NCBI RefSeq assembly: GCF_001766835.1
Contig: NZ_LKEU01000031.1
Coordinates: 1 to 64,000, forward strand
Reading direction: 5' to 3'
DNA: 64,000 nt
Origin: Acetobacterium wieringae
GTDB lineage: Bacteria; Bacillota; Clostridia; Eubacteriales; Eubacteriaceae
In this document: piece after piece, positions 45,121-52,957 of the stretch
Numbering within the stretch: the stretch's first letter is position 1
Layout: every line of letters starts with the position of its first letter
Program-made: the position numbers and the translations under genes
The notes under the pieces: model-generated
The model's database searches: none
Told to the model about the DNA's origin: nothing
The model's input: the letters and a program-made list of their open reading frames with translations, nothing else

Positions 45121-45534
45121 TTAAATACTGAGGGCTTTATTGCTGATGCGGTCAGCCAGATTCTTGACCTTTTCCTCAATTTGAGCAATAATCGCCAGAA
45201 ATTCGGCGTCACTTTTGCCGGAGGGATCATCCAGTCCCCAATCTTCAGTATAGCGGCTGGGCAGGTAGGGGCAGACGACATTGCAGCCCATTTTGATGAC
45301 AATTTCAATCGGTGGCAGATCTGTCAGCAACTTGGAGTGCTGGGTCGCTTCCATATCAATGCCGTAGTGGGCTTTAATCAGGCGGACGGCATCCTGGTTG
45401 ATTTGCGGTTTGGTCTCGGTGCCGGCTGAATAGCTTTCAAAGACATCACTGGCAAATTTCTTTGCCAGGGCTTCGGCCATCTGGCTGCGGCAGGAATTAT
45501 GGACACAGATAAATGCAACTTTGGGTTTGTTCAT
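45121..45534 (-). CDS. arsC: Arsenate reductase, thioredoxin/low-MW-phosphatase type
   Basis: A 137-aa enzyme reducing arsenate to arsenite. The P-loop CVHNSCRSQ at residues 10-18 carries the catalytic Cys10 and Arg. A second pair, GCNVVCP (about 83-89), is in the place of Staphylococcus pI258 Cys82/Cys89. It is transcribed toward yqeC and follows a second ArsC-like gene by 23 nt. Confidence 0.9.
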   Translation of the reverse strand: MNKPKVAFICVHNSCRSQMAEALAKKFASDVFESYSAGTETKPQINQDAVRLIKAHYGIDMEATQHSKLLTDLPPIEIVIKMGCNVVCPYLPSRYTEDWGLDDPSGKSDAEFLAIIAQIEEKVKNLADRISNKALSI

Positions 45535-45557
45535 TAATTTCTCCTGTTTGATATAAG

Positions 45558-45989
45558 CTAAATCGAATCTTTGTAGGTGTTAATCAGATCGATGACGTTT
45601 TCCCGGATTTTATAGCGTAAATGGCGTGCTTGTTCCAGCTGCTCCTCCTCAGTACCAGTAAAATCAGCCGGATCTTCAAAGGTCCAGTCGAGGACATTCA
45701 TAGCCAGCGGAAAAATCGGGCAGCGTTGACCATTTTCCAGGTCGCAGACCTTAACGATTATGGAATAGAGGCGCCCCTCTTTAAAATAATCAAACACCGA
45801 ATTGGTCGTGTTTTGACTGAGATCATAGCCGACTTCTGCCATCACCTTGACAATCAGGGGATTGATGGTGCCCGGTTCCAGGCCGGCACTTTCGGCGATG
45901 AAATAGTCTTTCCCCAAATCATTTAAAAAAGCTTCGGCCATCTGGCTGCGGGCGGAATTATGGACACAGACAAATAGTACTTTAATCAT
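45558..45989 (-). CDS. ArsC-like low-molecular-weight phosphatase family protein
   Basis: A 143-aa paralogue of the same fold with P-loop CVHNSARSQ and a DPADFTGTEEE acid loop. The second conserved cysteine set of ArsC appears only as VCDLENGQRCP. This is common in paired arsC loci of Clostridia; it could be an arsenate reductase or a protein-tyrosine phosphatase. ATG 45989 follows AAGGAG. An in-frame extension to 46028 is less likely. Confidence 0.8.
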   Translation of the reverse strand: MIKVLFVCVHNSARSQMAEAFLNDLGKDYFIAESAGLEPGTINPLIVKVMAEVGYDLSQNTTNSVFDYFKEGRLYSIIVKVCDLENGQRCPIFPLAMNVLDWTFEDPADFTGTEEEQLEQARHLRYKIRENVIDLINTYKDSI

Positions 45990-46106
45990 ATTTCTGACTC
46001 CTTGCAACAAAGATTTGACTGTAAGCATAACATAATTAAAGGATGCCAGCGAGATTGGTTATGTTAAATTTTTAAACTGCTCAGAAACTTTTAAAACAAT
46101 CAAAAC

Positions 46107-46140
46107 ACACCCGGAAGCGGGTGCGATGCTTACCGGGTGT
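46107..46140. terminator. Hairpin between the DGC gene and the ArsC pair
   Basis: ACACCCGG / CCGGGTGT stem with an 18-nt loop and a poor T-tract. It may partly separate arsR-DGC from the two arsC-type genes. Confidence 0.55.
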
Positions 46141-46203
46141 TCTGCTGAATGCTTTAGTTTAGCGATTAATATCGTGAGCAAAATAATTCACTCCTGTAAT
46201 TGC

Positions 46204-46566
46204 TCAGTTACTGGCTAATATTTTATCAAGGGCCTGCTGAACGTGTTCGATTTCGGCCTCAATATCGTCCAGATTCTGATATTTCTCATTATGTTTAATA
46301 TCATAATCGGGAGTCATCACAATTTCGTCATAGAGTTCATACCCCATATCTTCATATGCCATCGACGCACAGGTCGACGGACAGCCATTCAAAGAAATGT
46401 ATTTTTCATCATCACCGGCCGCTGCAACCTCTGCGAGAATGTTCATGCTGACATGGGGGAGGATGGTGATGTTTTCCTCATCAATAATACCAAAATACTG
46501 GGCCACAGTTTTGGTCATCATACTGACATTGCAATGCCCGGGACAGGGATAAATTTTTAATTTCAT
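46204..46566 (-). CDS. Cysteine-containing DGC-like putative metal-binding protein
   Basis: A 120-aa protein with YPCPGHCNVSMMTKTVAQYF at the N-terminus and NGCPSTCASMAY near residue 62. The paired cysteines resemble the zinc-binding DGC (PF08859) type, seen three more times in this island. It lies 24 nt after arsR and is probably in the arsR operon. Its ligand (zinc, or arsenite) is not known. Confidence 0.6.
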   Translation of the reverse strand: MKLKIYPCPGHCNVSMMTKTVAQYFGIIDEENITILPHVSMNILAEVAAAGDDEKYISLNGCPSTCASMAYEDMGYELYDEIVMTPDYDIKHNEKYQNLDDIEAEIEHVQQALDKILASN

Positions 46567-46590
46567 ATGCGTTACCTACTTTCGTGCGGT

Positions 46591-46890
46591 TTATTTAAAA
46601 TCCAGGGTTTCAAAATATTCTTCAACAGTTTGATCCATAATTTCCAACAGTGTTGTGATGCCTTTTAACTTTACCCGATAATGCATTTCAACCCCAATTT
46701 TTTTATTTTCCAGAATGCCCGCTTCACGCAGAATTTTTAAATGCTGGGAGAGATTTGCCTGACTATAATCAAAAGCAGGCAGAAGTTCACAAACACAACG
46801 TGATTGGTCCAGAAGTGATTTTACTATTTGTAAGCGGATGGGATGACCCAGCGCTTTGAATATTTTGACAGAAAGATCTTCGCTATTCAT
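46591..46890 (-). CDS. arsR: ArsR-family arsenite-responsive repressor
   Basis: A 99-aa winged-helix regulator: ALGHPIRLQIVKSLLDQSRC, then the As(III)-binding CVCEL on helix 3 (near residue 33) and YSQANLSQHLKILREAGILE as the recognition helix. It is divergent from the HdrA-like operon, and the palindrome TTATAAG-N6-CTTATAA between them is the expected operator. Confidence 0.9.
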   Translation of the reverse strand: MNSEDLSVKIFKALGHPIRLQIVKSLLDQSRCVCELLPAFDYSQANLSQHLKILREAGILENKKIGVEMHYRVKLKGITTLLEIMDQTVEEYFETLDFK

Positions 46891-46938
46891 AATTGACCTC
46901 TTTTCGATATTTTTAAACTGATTCCACAGCTAAAAGGG

Positions 46939-46984
46939 TTGACAACGGAATGGGTTTTATAACATTATAAGCAATCACTTATAA
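46939..46984. promoter_or_regulatory. Candidate ArsR operator
   Basis: Perfect inverted repeat TTATAAG (46965-46971) and CTTATAA (46978-46984) with a 6-nt spacer, 22 nt downstream of a TTGACA (46939-46944) that may be a -35. It lies in the arsR-HdrA divergent region. Confidence 0.7.
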
Positions 46985-47008
46985 AAATGCAAACTTAATC
47001 TATTGCCC

Positions 47009-47037
47009 TTGACACCCATAACCGAGAGGCGTATAAT
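47009..47037 (+). promoter_or_regulatory. Consensus promoter of the HdrA-ferredoxin-lipoyl operon
   Basis: TTGACA (47009-47014), exactly 17 nt, TATAAT (47032-47037). The operon genes follow with GAGGTGG at 47073-47079. Confidence 0.9.
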
Positions 47038-47084
47038 GAATTCAACCATAAGCATTTAATTATATTATAAACGAGGTGGAAGAT

Positions 47085-47456
47085 ATGAGTCAAGAATTAC
47101 CAGGTTTTATTATGTGTGTCTGTACCGGAAAATGTCCTGGCTTTCAAGCCATGGATATTTGGGATTTCATCAACCAGGTACGGGTCGAGTTGCCGGTGGA
47201 ATACGCCTTTATTCATCCACAACTGTGCGAAGAAGATGGCGATCGTTTTCTGGCTGATTTTTTAAAGTCCCATCGCAAAGTAATCATTGGCGCCTGTGCC
47301 CCCAATATGCAACGGAAAATGTTCAAGGATGCCTTTAAAGAAGCCGGCCTTAACATTGAAGAAGATGCCGTAATGCTGGACATCCGTGATATGACCAACG
47401 AAAAAGCCTTTGAAGTGGTAGAAAACAAACTGGAAGAAATGGGATATGAGGTGTAG
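47085..47456 (+). CDS. HdrA N-terminal domain-like protein
   Basis: A 123-aa protein resembling only the N-terminal domain of heterodisulfide reductase subunit A: CVCTGKCPGF near residue 11, HPQLCEEDG near 45, then VIIGACAPNMQRKMFKDAF and LDIRDM. The FAD and ferredoxin domains of HdrA are absent. ATG 47085 has GAGGTGG 5 nt before. It starts a tightly packed operon with a ferredoxin (2-nt gap) and a lipoyl-domain protein, suggesting a split electron-transfer or thiol module. Confidence 0.8.
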   Translation: MSQELPGFIMCVCTGKCPGFQAMDIWDFINQVRVELPVEYAFIHPQLCEEDGDRFLADFLKSHRKVIIGACAPNMQRKMFKDAFKEAGLNIEEDAVMLDIRDMTNEKAFEVVENKLEEMGYEV

Positions 47457-47458
47457 CC

Positions 47459-47773
47459 ATGAGTGAATCAACTTTTATGGGTGTCGAACGGGATCGGATT
47501 GACTGGTCTCCCCGTATTGATTTTTCAAAATGCAACGATTGTATGGACTGTGTGAAATTCTGCCCCCATCAGGTTTTTGAAGTCGATGAGAATGCCAAAC
47601 CCAAGTTAAAGGTCAAAAACCCCAATAACTGTGTGGTTTTCTGTCGGGCCTGTGCCAAAACCTGTGGTCCGGATGCCATTACCTTTCCGGATAAAACCGA
47701 AACCACCAAGATGATCAAAGCCATCCGTAAGGCAGAAAAAGCGGCAGAAAAAGAGGCTGAAGCCAATGAGTGA
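47459..47773 (+). CDS. 4Fe-4S dicluster ferredoxin
   Basis: A 104-aa protein with CNDCMDCVKFCP (about residue 25) and CVVFCRACAKTCGP (about 60), two 4Fe-4S clusters, and a lysine-rich C-terminal tail. It overlaps the next gene by 8 nt. Probably the electron donor or acceptor for the HdrA-like and lipoyl proteins (inference from the operon). Confidence 0.9.
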   Translation: MSESTFMGVERDRIDWSPRIDFSKCNDCMDCVKFCPHQVFEVDENAKPKLKVKNPNNCVVFCRACAKTCGPDAITFPDKTETTKMIKAIRKAEKAAEKEAEANE

Positions 47774-48614
47774 GTCAATTTGTGTATTACCCTGTAACGG
47801 CCTGGATAAATGCGCCGGGGATCTGTCCCGGCGGGTGGCCCTGGAGCTGGCCCAGTCAGCAGAAGTAGCGCTGATCTGTCCGGTGTTATTAAATCAGAAC
47901 CGCAGCCGCTACGAAAAAGCCCTGGCCGCTGGCGATTTAACCGTCATCGATGGCTGCAATACCCGCTGTGCCAGTAAACTGGCTGGCGATCTGGAACTGG
48001 CCATCAAGGACAAAGTCAATGTCAGTGAAGTCGCCAAAACCCTGGATATCAAACTGGGGGTCGACATTCAGGAAAATGATGACACCCGGGCGGTTGTCCA
48101 GGCTGTCTTGGCAAAAGTAAATAGTAGTGCCGCTGATCAGGCGGAGTCGGAGTTTATTGAACCGGAAGCGGTTGAGTATAACAGCTTTTCCCATGGAAAA
48201 TTTATTTTCAAGGTCCCCCAAAGCAATTATTTCTTCAATGAAAACGACTGTTGGGTGACCGTGTCCGGAAATATGGCTCGGGTGGGGGTCAGTGATTATG
48301 TACAACAGAACCTGTCAGACATTCTCTATGTCGACCCGCCGGAAATCGGCGATGAGTTTGAACAGTTTGACGATTTAGGCAGCATCGAGTCCAGCAAAGC
48401 GGTATTCGAAATTATTTCACCGGTTTCTGGTACTGTGGTGGCTGTCAATAGCAGTTTAAATGATGCCCCGGAACAGGTCAACGAAAGTCCCTACGAAAAA
48501 GGCTGGCTGGTGGAAGTGAAACTCCGTGATTTTTCCGAAGATCAGGATCTTCTCCACGATTGCCCGGCCTATTTTGAATTTTTACAACGAAAGGTAGCAG
48601 AAATCGATGTCTAA
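47766..48614 (+). CDS. DGC domain fused to a GcvH-like lipoyl protein
   Basis: A 282-aa fusion. The N-terminal part (about 1-115) is a DGC-type putative metal-binding domain with CVLPCNGLDKCAG and DGCNTRCAS. The C-terminal part (about 150-265) is a glycine cleavage H-protein fold (VTVSGNMARVGVSDYVQQNL; DDLGSIESSKAVFEIISPVSG) with the lipoylation lysine at about residue 211. It lies within an As-regulated operon without gcvP or gcvT, so it probably is not for glycine cleavage. A dihydrolipoyl arm can bind As(III). Confidence 0.85.
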   Translation: MSESICVLPCNGLDKCAGDLSRRVALELAQSAEVALICPVLLNQNRSRYEKALAAGDLTVIDGCNTRCASKLAGDLELAIKDKVNVSEVAKTLDIKLGVDIQENDDTRAVVQAVLAKVNSSAADQAESEFIEPEAVEYNSFSHGKFIFKVPQSNYFFNENDCWVTVSGNMARVGVSDYVQQNLSDILYVDPPEIGDEFEQFDDLGSIESSKAVFEIISPVSGTVVAVNSSLNDAPEQVNESPYEKGWLVEVKLRDFSEDQDLLHDCPAYFEFLQRKVAEIDV

Positions 48615-49014
48615 AATAAAAGTAATCCCCTGCAGCGGAATTGGCAAAGTATTTGGTTTACTGGCCAGAGAATCGGTATTAATGGTAACTGAGGAAAAGT
48701 GTCCCAACGACACCGAGACCCTCTGCCTGGCCCATGTGGTCACCGGTGATGATGAGGTCGTGGCCAAGATTAACGGCAAATCCTGCATCACCATGGATGG
48801 TTGTGCCAAATACTGCGCTAAAAAAAGTGTCGAAGAAACCGGCGGCGTTGTCGTTAAAAGTCATAAGGTTCCCGATTTTATGAAAGCCCATCGCGGCGAA
48901 GAACATGGTACGGGAACTGCCCTTACTCAAGACGGTTGGAACTATGCCGAAGAACTGGCCGAAATTTTAGCTGCTGATGTTAAAGAAATAAAAGGTGGGG
49001 GTGACTTGCTATGA
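48607..49014 (+). CDS. DGC-type putative zinc-binding protein (first of pair)
   Basis: A 135-aa protein: PCSGIGKVFGLLARES at the N-terminus, CLAHVV, then MDGCAKYCAKKSV (about residue 61), the DGC...C signature. It overlaps the fusion gene by 8 nt upstream and the next DGC gene by 4 nt downstream. The function is unknown; the family is seen in anaerobes near sulfur, selenium or arsenic genes. Confidence 0.8.
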   Translation: MSKIKVIPCSGIGKVFGLLARESVLMVTEEKCPNDTETLCLAHVVTGDDEVVAKINGKSCITMDGCAKYCAKKSVEETGGVVVKSHKVPDFMKAHRGEEHGTGTALTQDGWNYAEELAEILAADVKEIKGGGDLL

Positions 49015-49418
49015 TAAACAATAAAATTGGGATTATTTCCTGCAGCGGTGAAGAGTGCCTGGGGGGGACCATTTCCCGGCTGGCAGTGCGTAAAATGATG
49101 GAAGAACTCAAACCGGGGATGGTATCGACCCTTTGTCTGCCCTTATTTATCGCTGGTGATGGCGGCGAACGGGAATTTGCCGAAAAATATCCGACCATCG
49201 CCGTCGATGGCTGTTCCAAATGCTGTGCCAAACGGGCCATTGAAAAATACAGCAATCAGGTTGCTGGTAGCGTCGATGTGGCCGAGATTATCGGCGAAGA
49301 CAAAGCCCTGGAAAAGCCCTTGTCGACCCGTCATCTAACCGACGAACACCATGAGTATGTCAACAAAACCGCTGCTATAACCTGTCAGATATTTGACGAT
49401 ATTTTAGCCAAACAATAA
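49011..49418 (+). CDS. DGC-type putative zinc-binding protein (second of pair)
   Basis: A 135-aa paralogue of the preceding protein with SCSGEECLGGTISRLAVRKM and VDGCSKCCAKRAIEKY (about residue 65). It ends the HdrA-ferredoxin-DGC-lipoyl operon; a strong bidirectional terminator follows at 49434. Four DGC-like domains in one 3-kb region is notable. Confidence 0.8.
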   Translation: MINNKIGIISCSGEECLGGTISRLAVRKMMEELKPGMVSTLCLPLFIAGDGGEREFAEKYPTIAVDGCSKCCAKRAIEKYSNQVAGSVDVAEIIGEDKALEKPLSTRHLTDEHHEYVNKTAAITCQIFDDILAKQ

Positions 49419-49433
49419 CAAAACCATCATCAA

Positions 49434-49469
49434 AAAAGCCAGATCATTGACAAAGACGATCTGGCTTTT
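49434..49469. terminator. Bidirectional terminator between convergent operons
   Basis: 12-bp stem AAAAGCCAGATC / GATCTGGCTTTT, with A- and T-rich flanks usable on both strands. Confidence 0.85.
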
Positions 49470-49500
49470 GGGTTAAGATGATTATTCTGGTTTAACGGAC

Positions 49501-50040
49501 TCAGTCGGTTTCATAACCCAGCAGCTGCAGATGGGCTTCGAGGCTTAGATAATTGGGAGCATATTCATCCTCTTTCATCAGGCTACACTGGTTCAGCCGA
49601 CAGCTGCCTAATATCAGTTTGGAGGCAAAGGCCATGCAGGAACCCTGGCCACAGACCTTACAGCCGATTTTCTTGGGCAACAATTTATAAAGCTGTATCG
49701 CACTGGGGCGCTCCCGGGTTTCCTCATTGGGTTCAATATTTTCTCGATTCGACCAGGTGTCATTGATCAGATTATAAATATGATCGATCATTTCATAACA
49801 TTGGGCTTCATTGGTTAACTGGGTACAGGTAAGATTGCGATCGTGGATATTGATAATATGACTGCCGATCTTATAGGTAAAGGTTTGGGCCGACGGAATA
49901 TAAAGGCCGGTTTTAATCACCGTATTGAGATAGGGCATGACGTCAGGAACCGGATTGCTGAGCTTCGCCCGAAATTTAATCCGACCGCCCCCGGTGGTGC
50001 AGGGTTTGATGTAAATAAGACTGATGGTTTCGAGGTACAT
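49501..50040 (-). CDS. Fe-S protein with C-terminal CxxCGxxxC domain
   Basis: A 179-aa protein. The N-terminal region (about 1-115) has no recognised domain. The C-terminal region carries the 4Fe-4S motif GCKVCGQGSCMAFASKLILG (about residue 125-145) then CRLNQC, as in the Fe-S (PF04060) domain of corrinoid and Rnf-type proteins. Its ATG overlaps the stop of the class V aminotransferase by 1 nt (TAATG), so the pair is translationally coupled and may act together in cluster or persulfide chemistry. Confidence 0.75.
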   Translation of the reverse strand: MYLETISLIYIKPCTTGGGRIKFRAKLSNPVPDVMPYLNTVIKTGLYIPSAQTFTYKIGSHIINIHDRNLTCTQLTNEAQCYEMIDHIYNLINDTWSNRENIEPNEETRERPSAIQLYKLLPKKIGCKVCGQGSCMAFASKLILGSCRLNQCSLMKEDEYAPNYLSLEAHLQLLGYETD

Positions 50041-51191
50041 TAGTTATTCTCCTTTAAATATGATTTCAAGCCATTAACCAGGGCATCGATATGCGCCGGT
50101 TCATTGAAATAGCCAATCCCGATGCGACAGCTGCCCCGGCTCACCGTCCCAATCAGACGATGGGCACTGGGGGCGCAATGTAAGCCAGCACGGATCATCA
50201 CCTGACATTCCTGATCCAGATAAAAGGCGATTTCTTCGGGGACGTGACCTTCGAGATTAAACGGAATCACGCCAACACTTTTGGAAGAATCCCGGGGACC
50301 GTAAATTTCGATTCCCGGCACCGTACTTAACGCATTGAGGGCATAATCCATCAGAGCATCCTCTTTATGACGGATTGTCGCCAGGCCTTCAGCCTCAAGA
50401 AACGAAAGTGCGGCCCCCAGACCGATGATGCCGCTGACATTCATGGTACCGGCTTCCAGATGGTTGGGATAATAATCCGGCTGGTATTCATAGGCTGAAT
50501 CTCCGCCGGTCCCGCCGGAGATAAGGGGATGAATTTCAGCCTCGCAATTGACAACCAGGCCGCCGGTACCCATTGGCCCCAACAGGCTTTTGTGGCCGGT
50601 AAAGGCCAGCAGATCGATATTCTGGGCCTGGACATCAATGGGAATCACCCCCGCCGTCTGGGCGGCATCCACCAGAAAAAGCAGGTTCTGCTTGCGGGCT
50701 AAAGCGCCGATCTCGCCAATCGGTTGAATTGTTCCCAGTACATTGGAAGCATGGGTAAAAACAATCATCCGGGTTTCCGGCGTGATCGCCGCTTCCACAT
50801 CCTCGATCGCCGTTTCGCCCTGAGCCGTGGCCGGAACCACTGAAATCGTAATGCCCCGATCCCGCTCCAGGGTTTTCAGACAGCGCCAGACAGCATTATG
50901 CTCCAGCGCACTGGTGACGACATGATCGCCAGGTTTTAAAATACCCTGAAGGGCCAGATTTAACGATTCCGTAACGGAAGAAGTAAACACCACTGTTTTG
51001 GGGTCGTTGTGGTTGAACAATTTGGCCAGACTTTTTCTGGTCTGATAAACCAGGCCATCGGCCAGAATCGCCTTTTCGTAGGAGCCGCGTCCAGAAGTCC
51101 CGCCATTATTGACAATATAATCATAAATCGCATCAGGAACGGCCAGTGGCTTGGGAAAGGTGGTGGCCGCATTATCCAGATAAATATCCAT
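50040..51191 (-). CDS. Class V aminotransferase, cysteine-desulfurase-like
   Basis: A 383-aa PLP enzyme of the TIGR01977 (EF2568-like) type: YLDNAATTFPKP at the N-terminus, PLP lysine in FTGHKSLLGPMGTGG (about residue 200), and RAGLHCAPSAHRLIGT (about 335) with the putative persulfide cysteine. It could release sulfur, or selenium from selenocysteine, for the neighbouring Fe-S or DGC proteins. EF2568-like genes also occur in selenium-hydroxylase clusters with yqeC. RBS AGAAGGAGA. Confidence 0.85.
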   Translation of the reverse strand: MDIYLDNAATTFPKPLAVPDAIYDYIVNNGGTSGRGSYEKAILADGLVYQTRKSLAKLFNHNDPKTVVFTSSVTESLNLALQGILKPGDHVVTSALEHNAVWRCLKTLERDRGITISVVPATAQGETAIEDVEAAITPETRMIVFTHASNVLGTIQPIGEIGALARKQNLLFLVDAAQTAGVIPIDVQAQNIDLLAFTGHKSLLGPMGTGGLVVNCEAEIHPLISGGTGGDSAYEYQPDYYPNHLEAGTMNVSGIIGLGAALSFLEAEGLATIRHKEDALMDYALNALSTVPGIEIYGPRDSSKSVGVIPFNLEGHVPEEIAFYLDQECQVMIRAGLHCAPSAHRLIGTVSRGSCRIGIGYFNEPAHIDALVNGLKSYLKENN

Positions 51192-51456
51192 ATATGTCTC
51201 CTTCTATAATCATTTAATAATATCCTTAGTTATCTCTTTTATCATAAGCGCTAAAAATAAATTCGTCAATAAATTTAACAGGTAGAATTTGGGTTGATTA
51301 AAATCGGATTTCCATGATTTTACTTAAAAACAGGGCAAGAAATTAACAGTTGACATAATTGGGAGAAAAATAGATCATATCAGTAACCGTAATTTTATGA
51401 CGGCACTGGCTTCATTATCGTTACATAAATATTTCAGACAAATACAAGGAGATACC
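51192..51456. other. Divergent intergenic region
   Basis: 265 nt between the divergent aminotransferase and lpd. A TTGACA at about 51350-51355 may be an lpd -35; no good -10 is seen. No palindromic operator was found here. Confidence 0.4.
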
Positions 51457-52842
51457 ATGAAAATTACAATTATTGGTGCTGGCCCCGGTGGCTATGAAGC
51501 TGCCATTATGGCAGCTAAGTTAGGGGCAGAAGTGACCGTTGTCGAAAAAAACAGGGTCGGGGGAACCTGCCTCAATGTGGGCTGTATTCCAACCAAGGCC
51601 TTACTGGCTTCGGCCGATGTATTGACGACCTCGTTGGAAGCTGAGAAATTCGGGGTATTTAATGAGCATACTTTTGCCGATCTAAATCAGGTAATCGAAC
51701 GCAAAGACAAGCTGGTATCCGGTTTGGTTAAGGGAATTGAATTTCTTTTTGAATCAAATGGGGTTACGCTGGTGCGAGGGACTGGCCGACTGATCGATGC
51801 CCATACCGTCAGCGTCGAGTTAATCGATGGCGGGCTTGAAACCCTGGTCAGTGATAAAATCCTACTGGCCACCGGGTCCGTCCCGATCTGTCCGGAACTG
51901 TTTCACTATGATGGTGAGCGGGTAATTACCAGTACCGAGGCCCTGTCACTGCAACAGCCGCCCAAATCGATGATTATTGTTGGCGGCGGCGTCATCGGTT
52001 GTGAACTGGGGCAGTTTTTTAGTCGGATGGGGACCCAGATCACGATTGTCGAAATGGCCCCACAGCTGCTGCCCTCCGAGGATGAGGATGTCGCCAAACA
52101 AGTCATGCGGCAATTCAAACGAGAAAAAATAAAAGTCATCACCGCCAACAGTGTGTCCAATGTGGCGGTTTCCGACGCTGGAGTCGTGGTGACATTGGCA
52201 GATGGCAAAACCTTAGCAGCCGAAATGCTGTTGCTAGCCATTGGGCGGGCCAGCTTTGCAAGTGGACTGAATCTGGAAGCATTGGGAATCGCTGTTGATC
52301 CCAGGGGGCATATTGAAGTTAATGATCATCTGGAAACCAGTGTTGCCGGTATTTATGCCGTCGGTGATCTGATTAACAGCCCATATTTGGCCCATGTCGC
52401 CTCAAAAGAGGGGATTATTGCCGCCGAAAATATGCTGGGGCACAATAAATCCGGCGCCCATAAAGCGATCCCCCGATGTGTTTATACCGACCCCCAGGTT
52501 GCCGCAGTCGGGTTAACCGAAAAAGAAGCCCAGATTAAGGGGATCAAGTATAAAACCGGCAGTTTTGATTTCCGATCACTGGGTAAAGCCCAGATCATCG
52601 GGAAAATTCAGGGCCAGGTTAAAATTATTGTCAATCAGGAGGATGTGATCATTGGGGCCTCGATTATCGGACCAGAGGCCACCGACCTGTTGGCCGAATT
52701 GACCATGGCCGTCCACCTCGGCTTAACGGCAGAAGTTCTTGGGGAGGTGATTCATCCGCACCCGACCCTGTCCGAAGCGATCATGGAAGCCCTTCATGAT
52801 GTCCATGGAAAATCAATTAATAAAGTTAAGATGCGTTTGTAA
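51457..52842 (+). CDS. lpd: Dihydrolipoyl dehydrogenase
   Basis: A 461-aa FAD disulfide oxidoreductase with the dinucleotide motif IIGAGPGGYEAA at residue 5, the redox disulfide CLNVGC (about residues 40-45, GGTCLNVGCIPTKAL), a second dinucleotide motif IVGGGVIGCELGQFF and the C-terminal catalytic dyad segment HPHPTLSE. It would oxidise the lipoyl arm of the GcvH-like fusion nearby. ATG 51457 has ACAAGGAG upstream; an in-frame TTG/ATG at 51397 is less likely. There is no pyruvate dehydrogenase or glycine cleavage partner here. Confidence 0.93.
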   Translation: MKITIIGAGPGGYEAAIMAAKLGAEVTVVEKNRVGGTCLNVGCIPTKALLASADVLTTSLEAEKFGVFNEHTFADLNQVIERKDKLVSGLVKGIEFLFESNGVTLVRGTGRLIDAHTVSVELIDGGLETLVSDKILLATGSVPICPELFHYDGERVITSTEALSLQQPPKSMIIVGGGVIGCELGQFFSRMGTQITIVEMAPQLLPSEDEDVAKQVMRQFKREKIKVITANSVSNVAVSDAGVVVTLADGKTLAAEMLLLAIGRASFASGLNLEALGIAVDPRGHIEVNDHLETSVAGIYAVGDLINSPYLAHVASKEGIIAAENMLGHNKSGAHKAIPRCVYTDPQVAAVGLTEKEAQIKGIKYKTGSFDFRSLGKAQIIGKIQGQVKIIVNQEDVIIGASIIGPEATDLLAELTMAVHLGLTAEVLGEVIHPHPTLSEAIMEALHDVHGKSINKVKMRL

Positions 52843-52877
52843 AAATTTTAAAGATATTTAAGATGAGCAAAAAACGC

Positions 52878-52906
52878 TTGACTTAGTTACATGAATGAAT
52901 TATCAT
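52878..52906 (+). promoter_or_regulatory. Promoter of arsA
   Basis: TTGACT (52878-52883), 17-nt spacer, TATCAT (52901-52906). Dyads in the region, CATATG-N10-CATATG and ATGAATG ... CATTCAT, overlap it and could be ArsR sites. Confidence 0.7.
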
Positions 52907-52957
52907 ATGATTAATAAGACATATGAAGATACATTCATATAAGAAAGAAGGATTATC

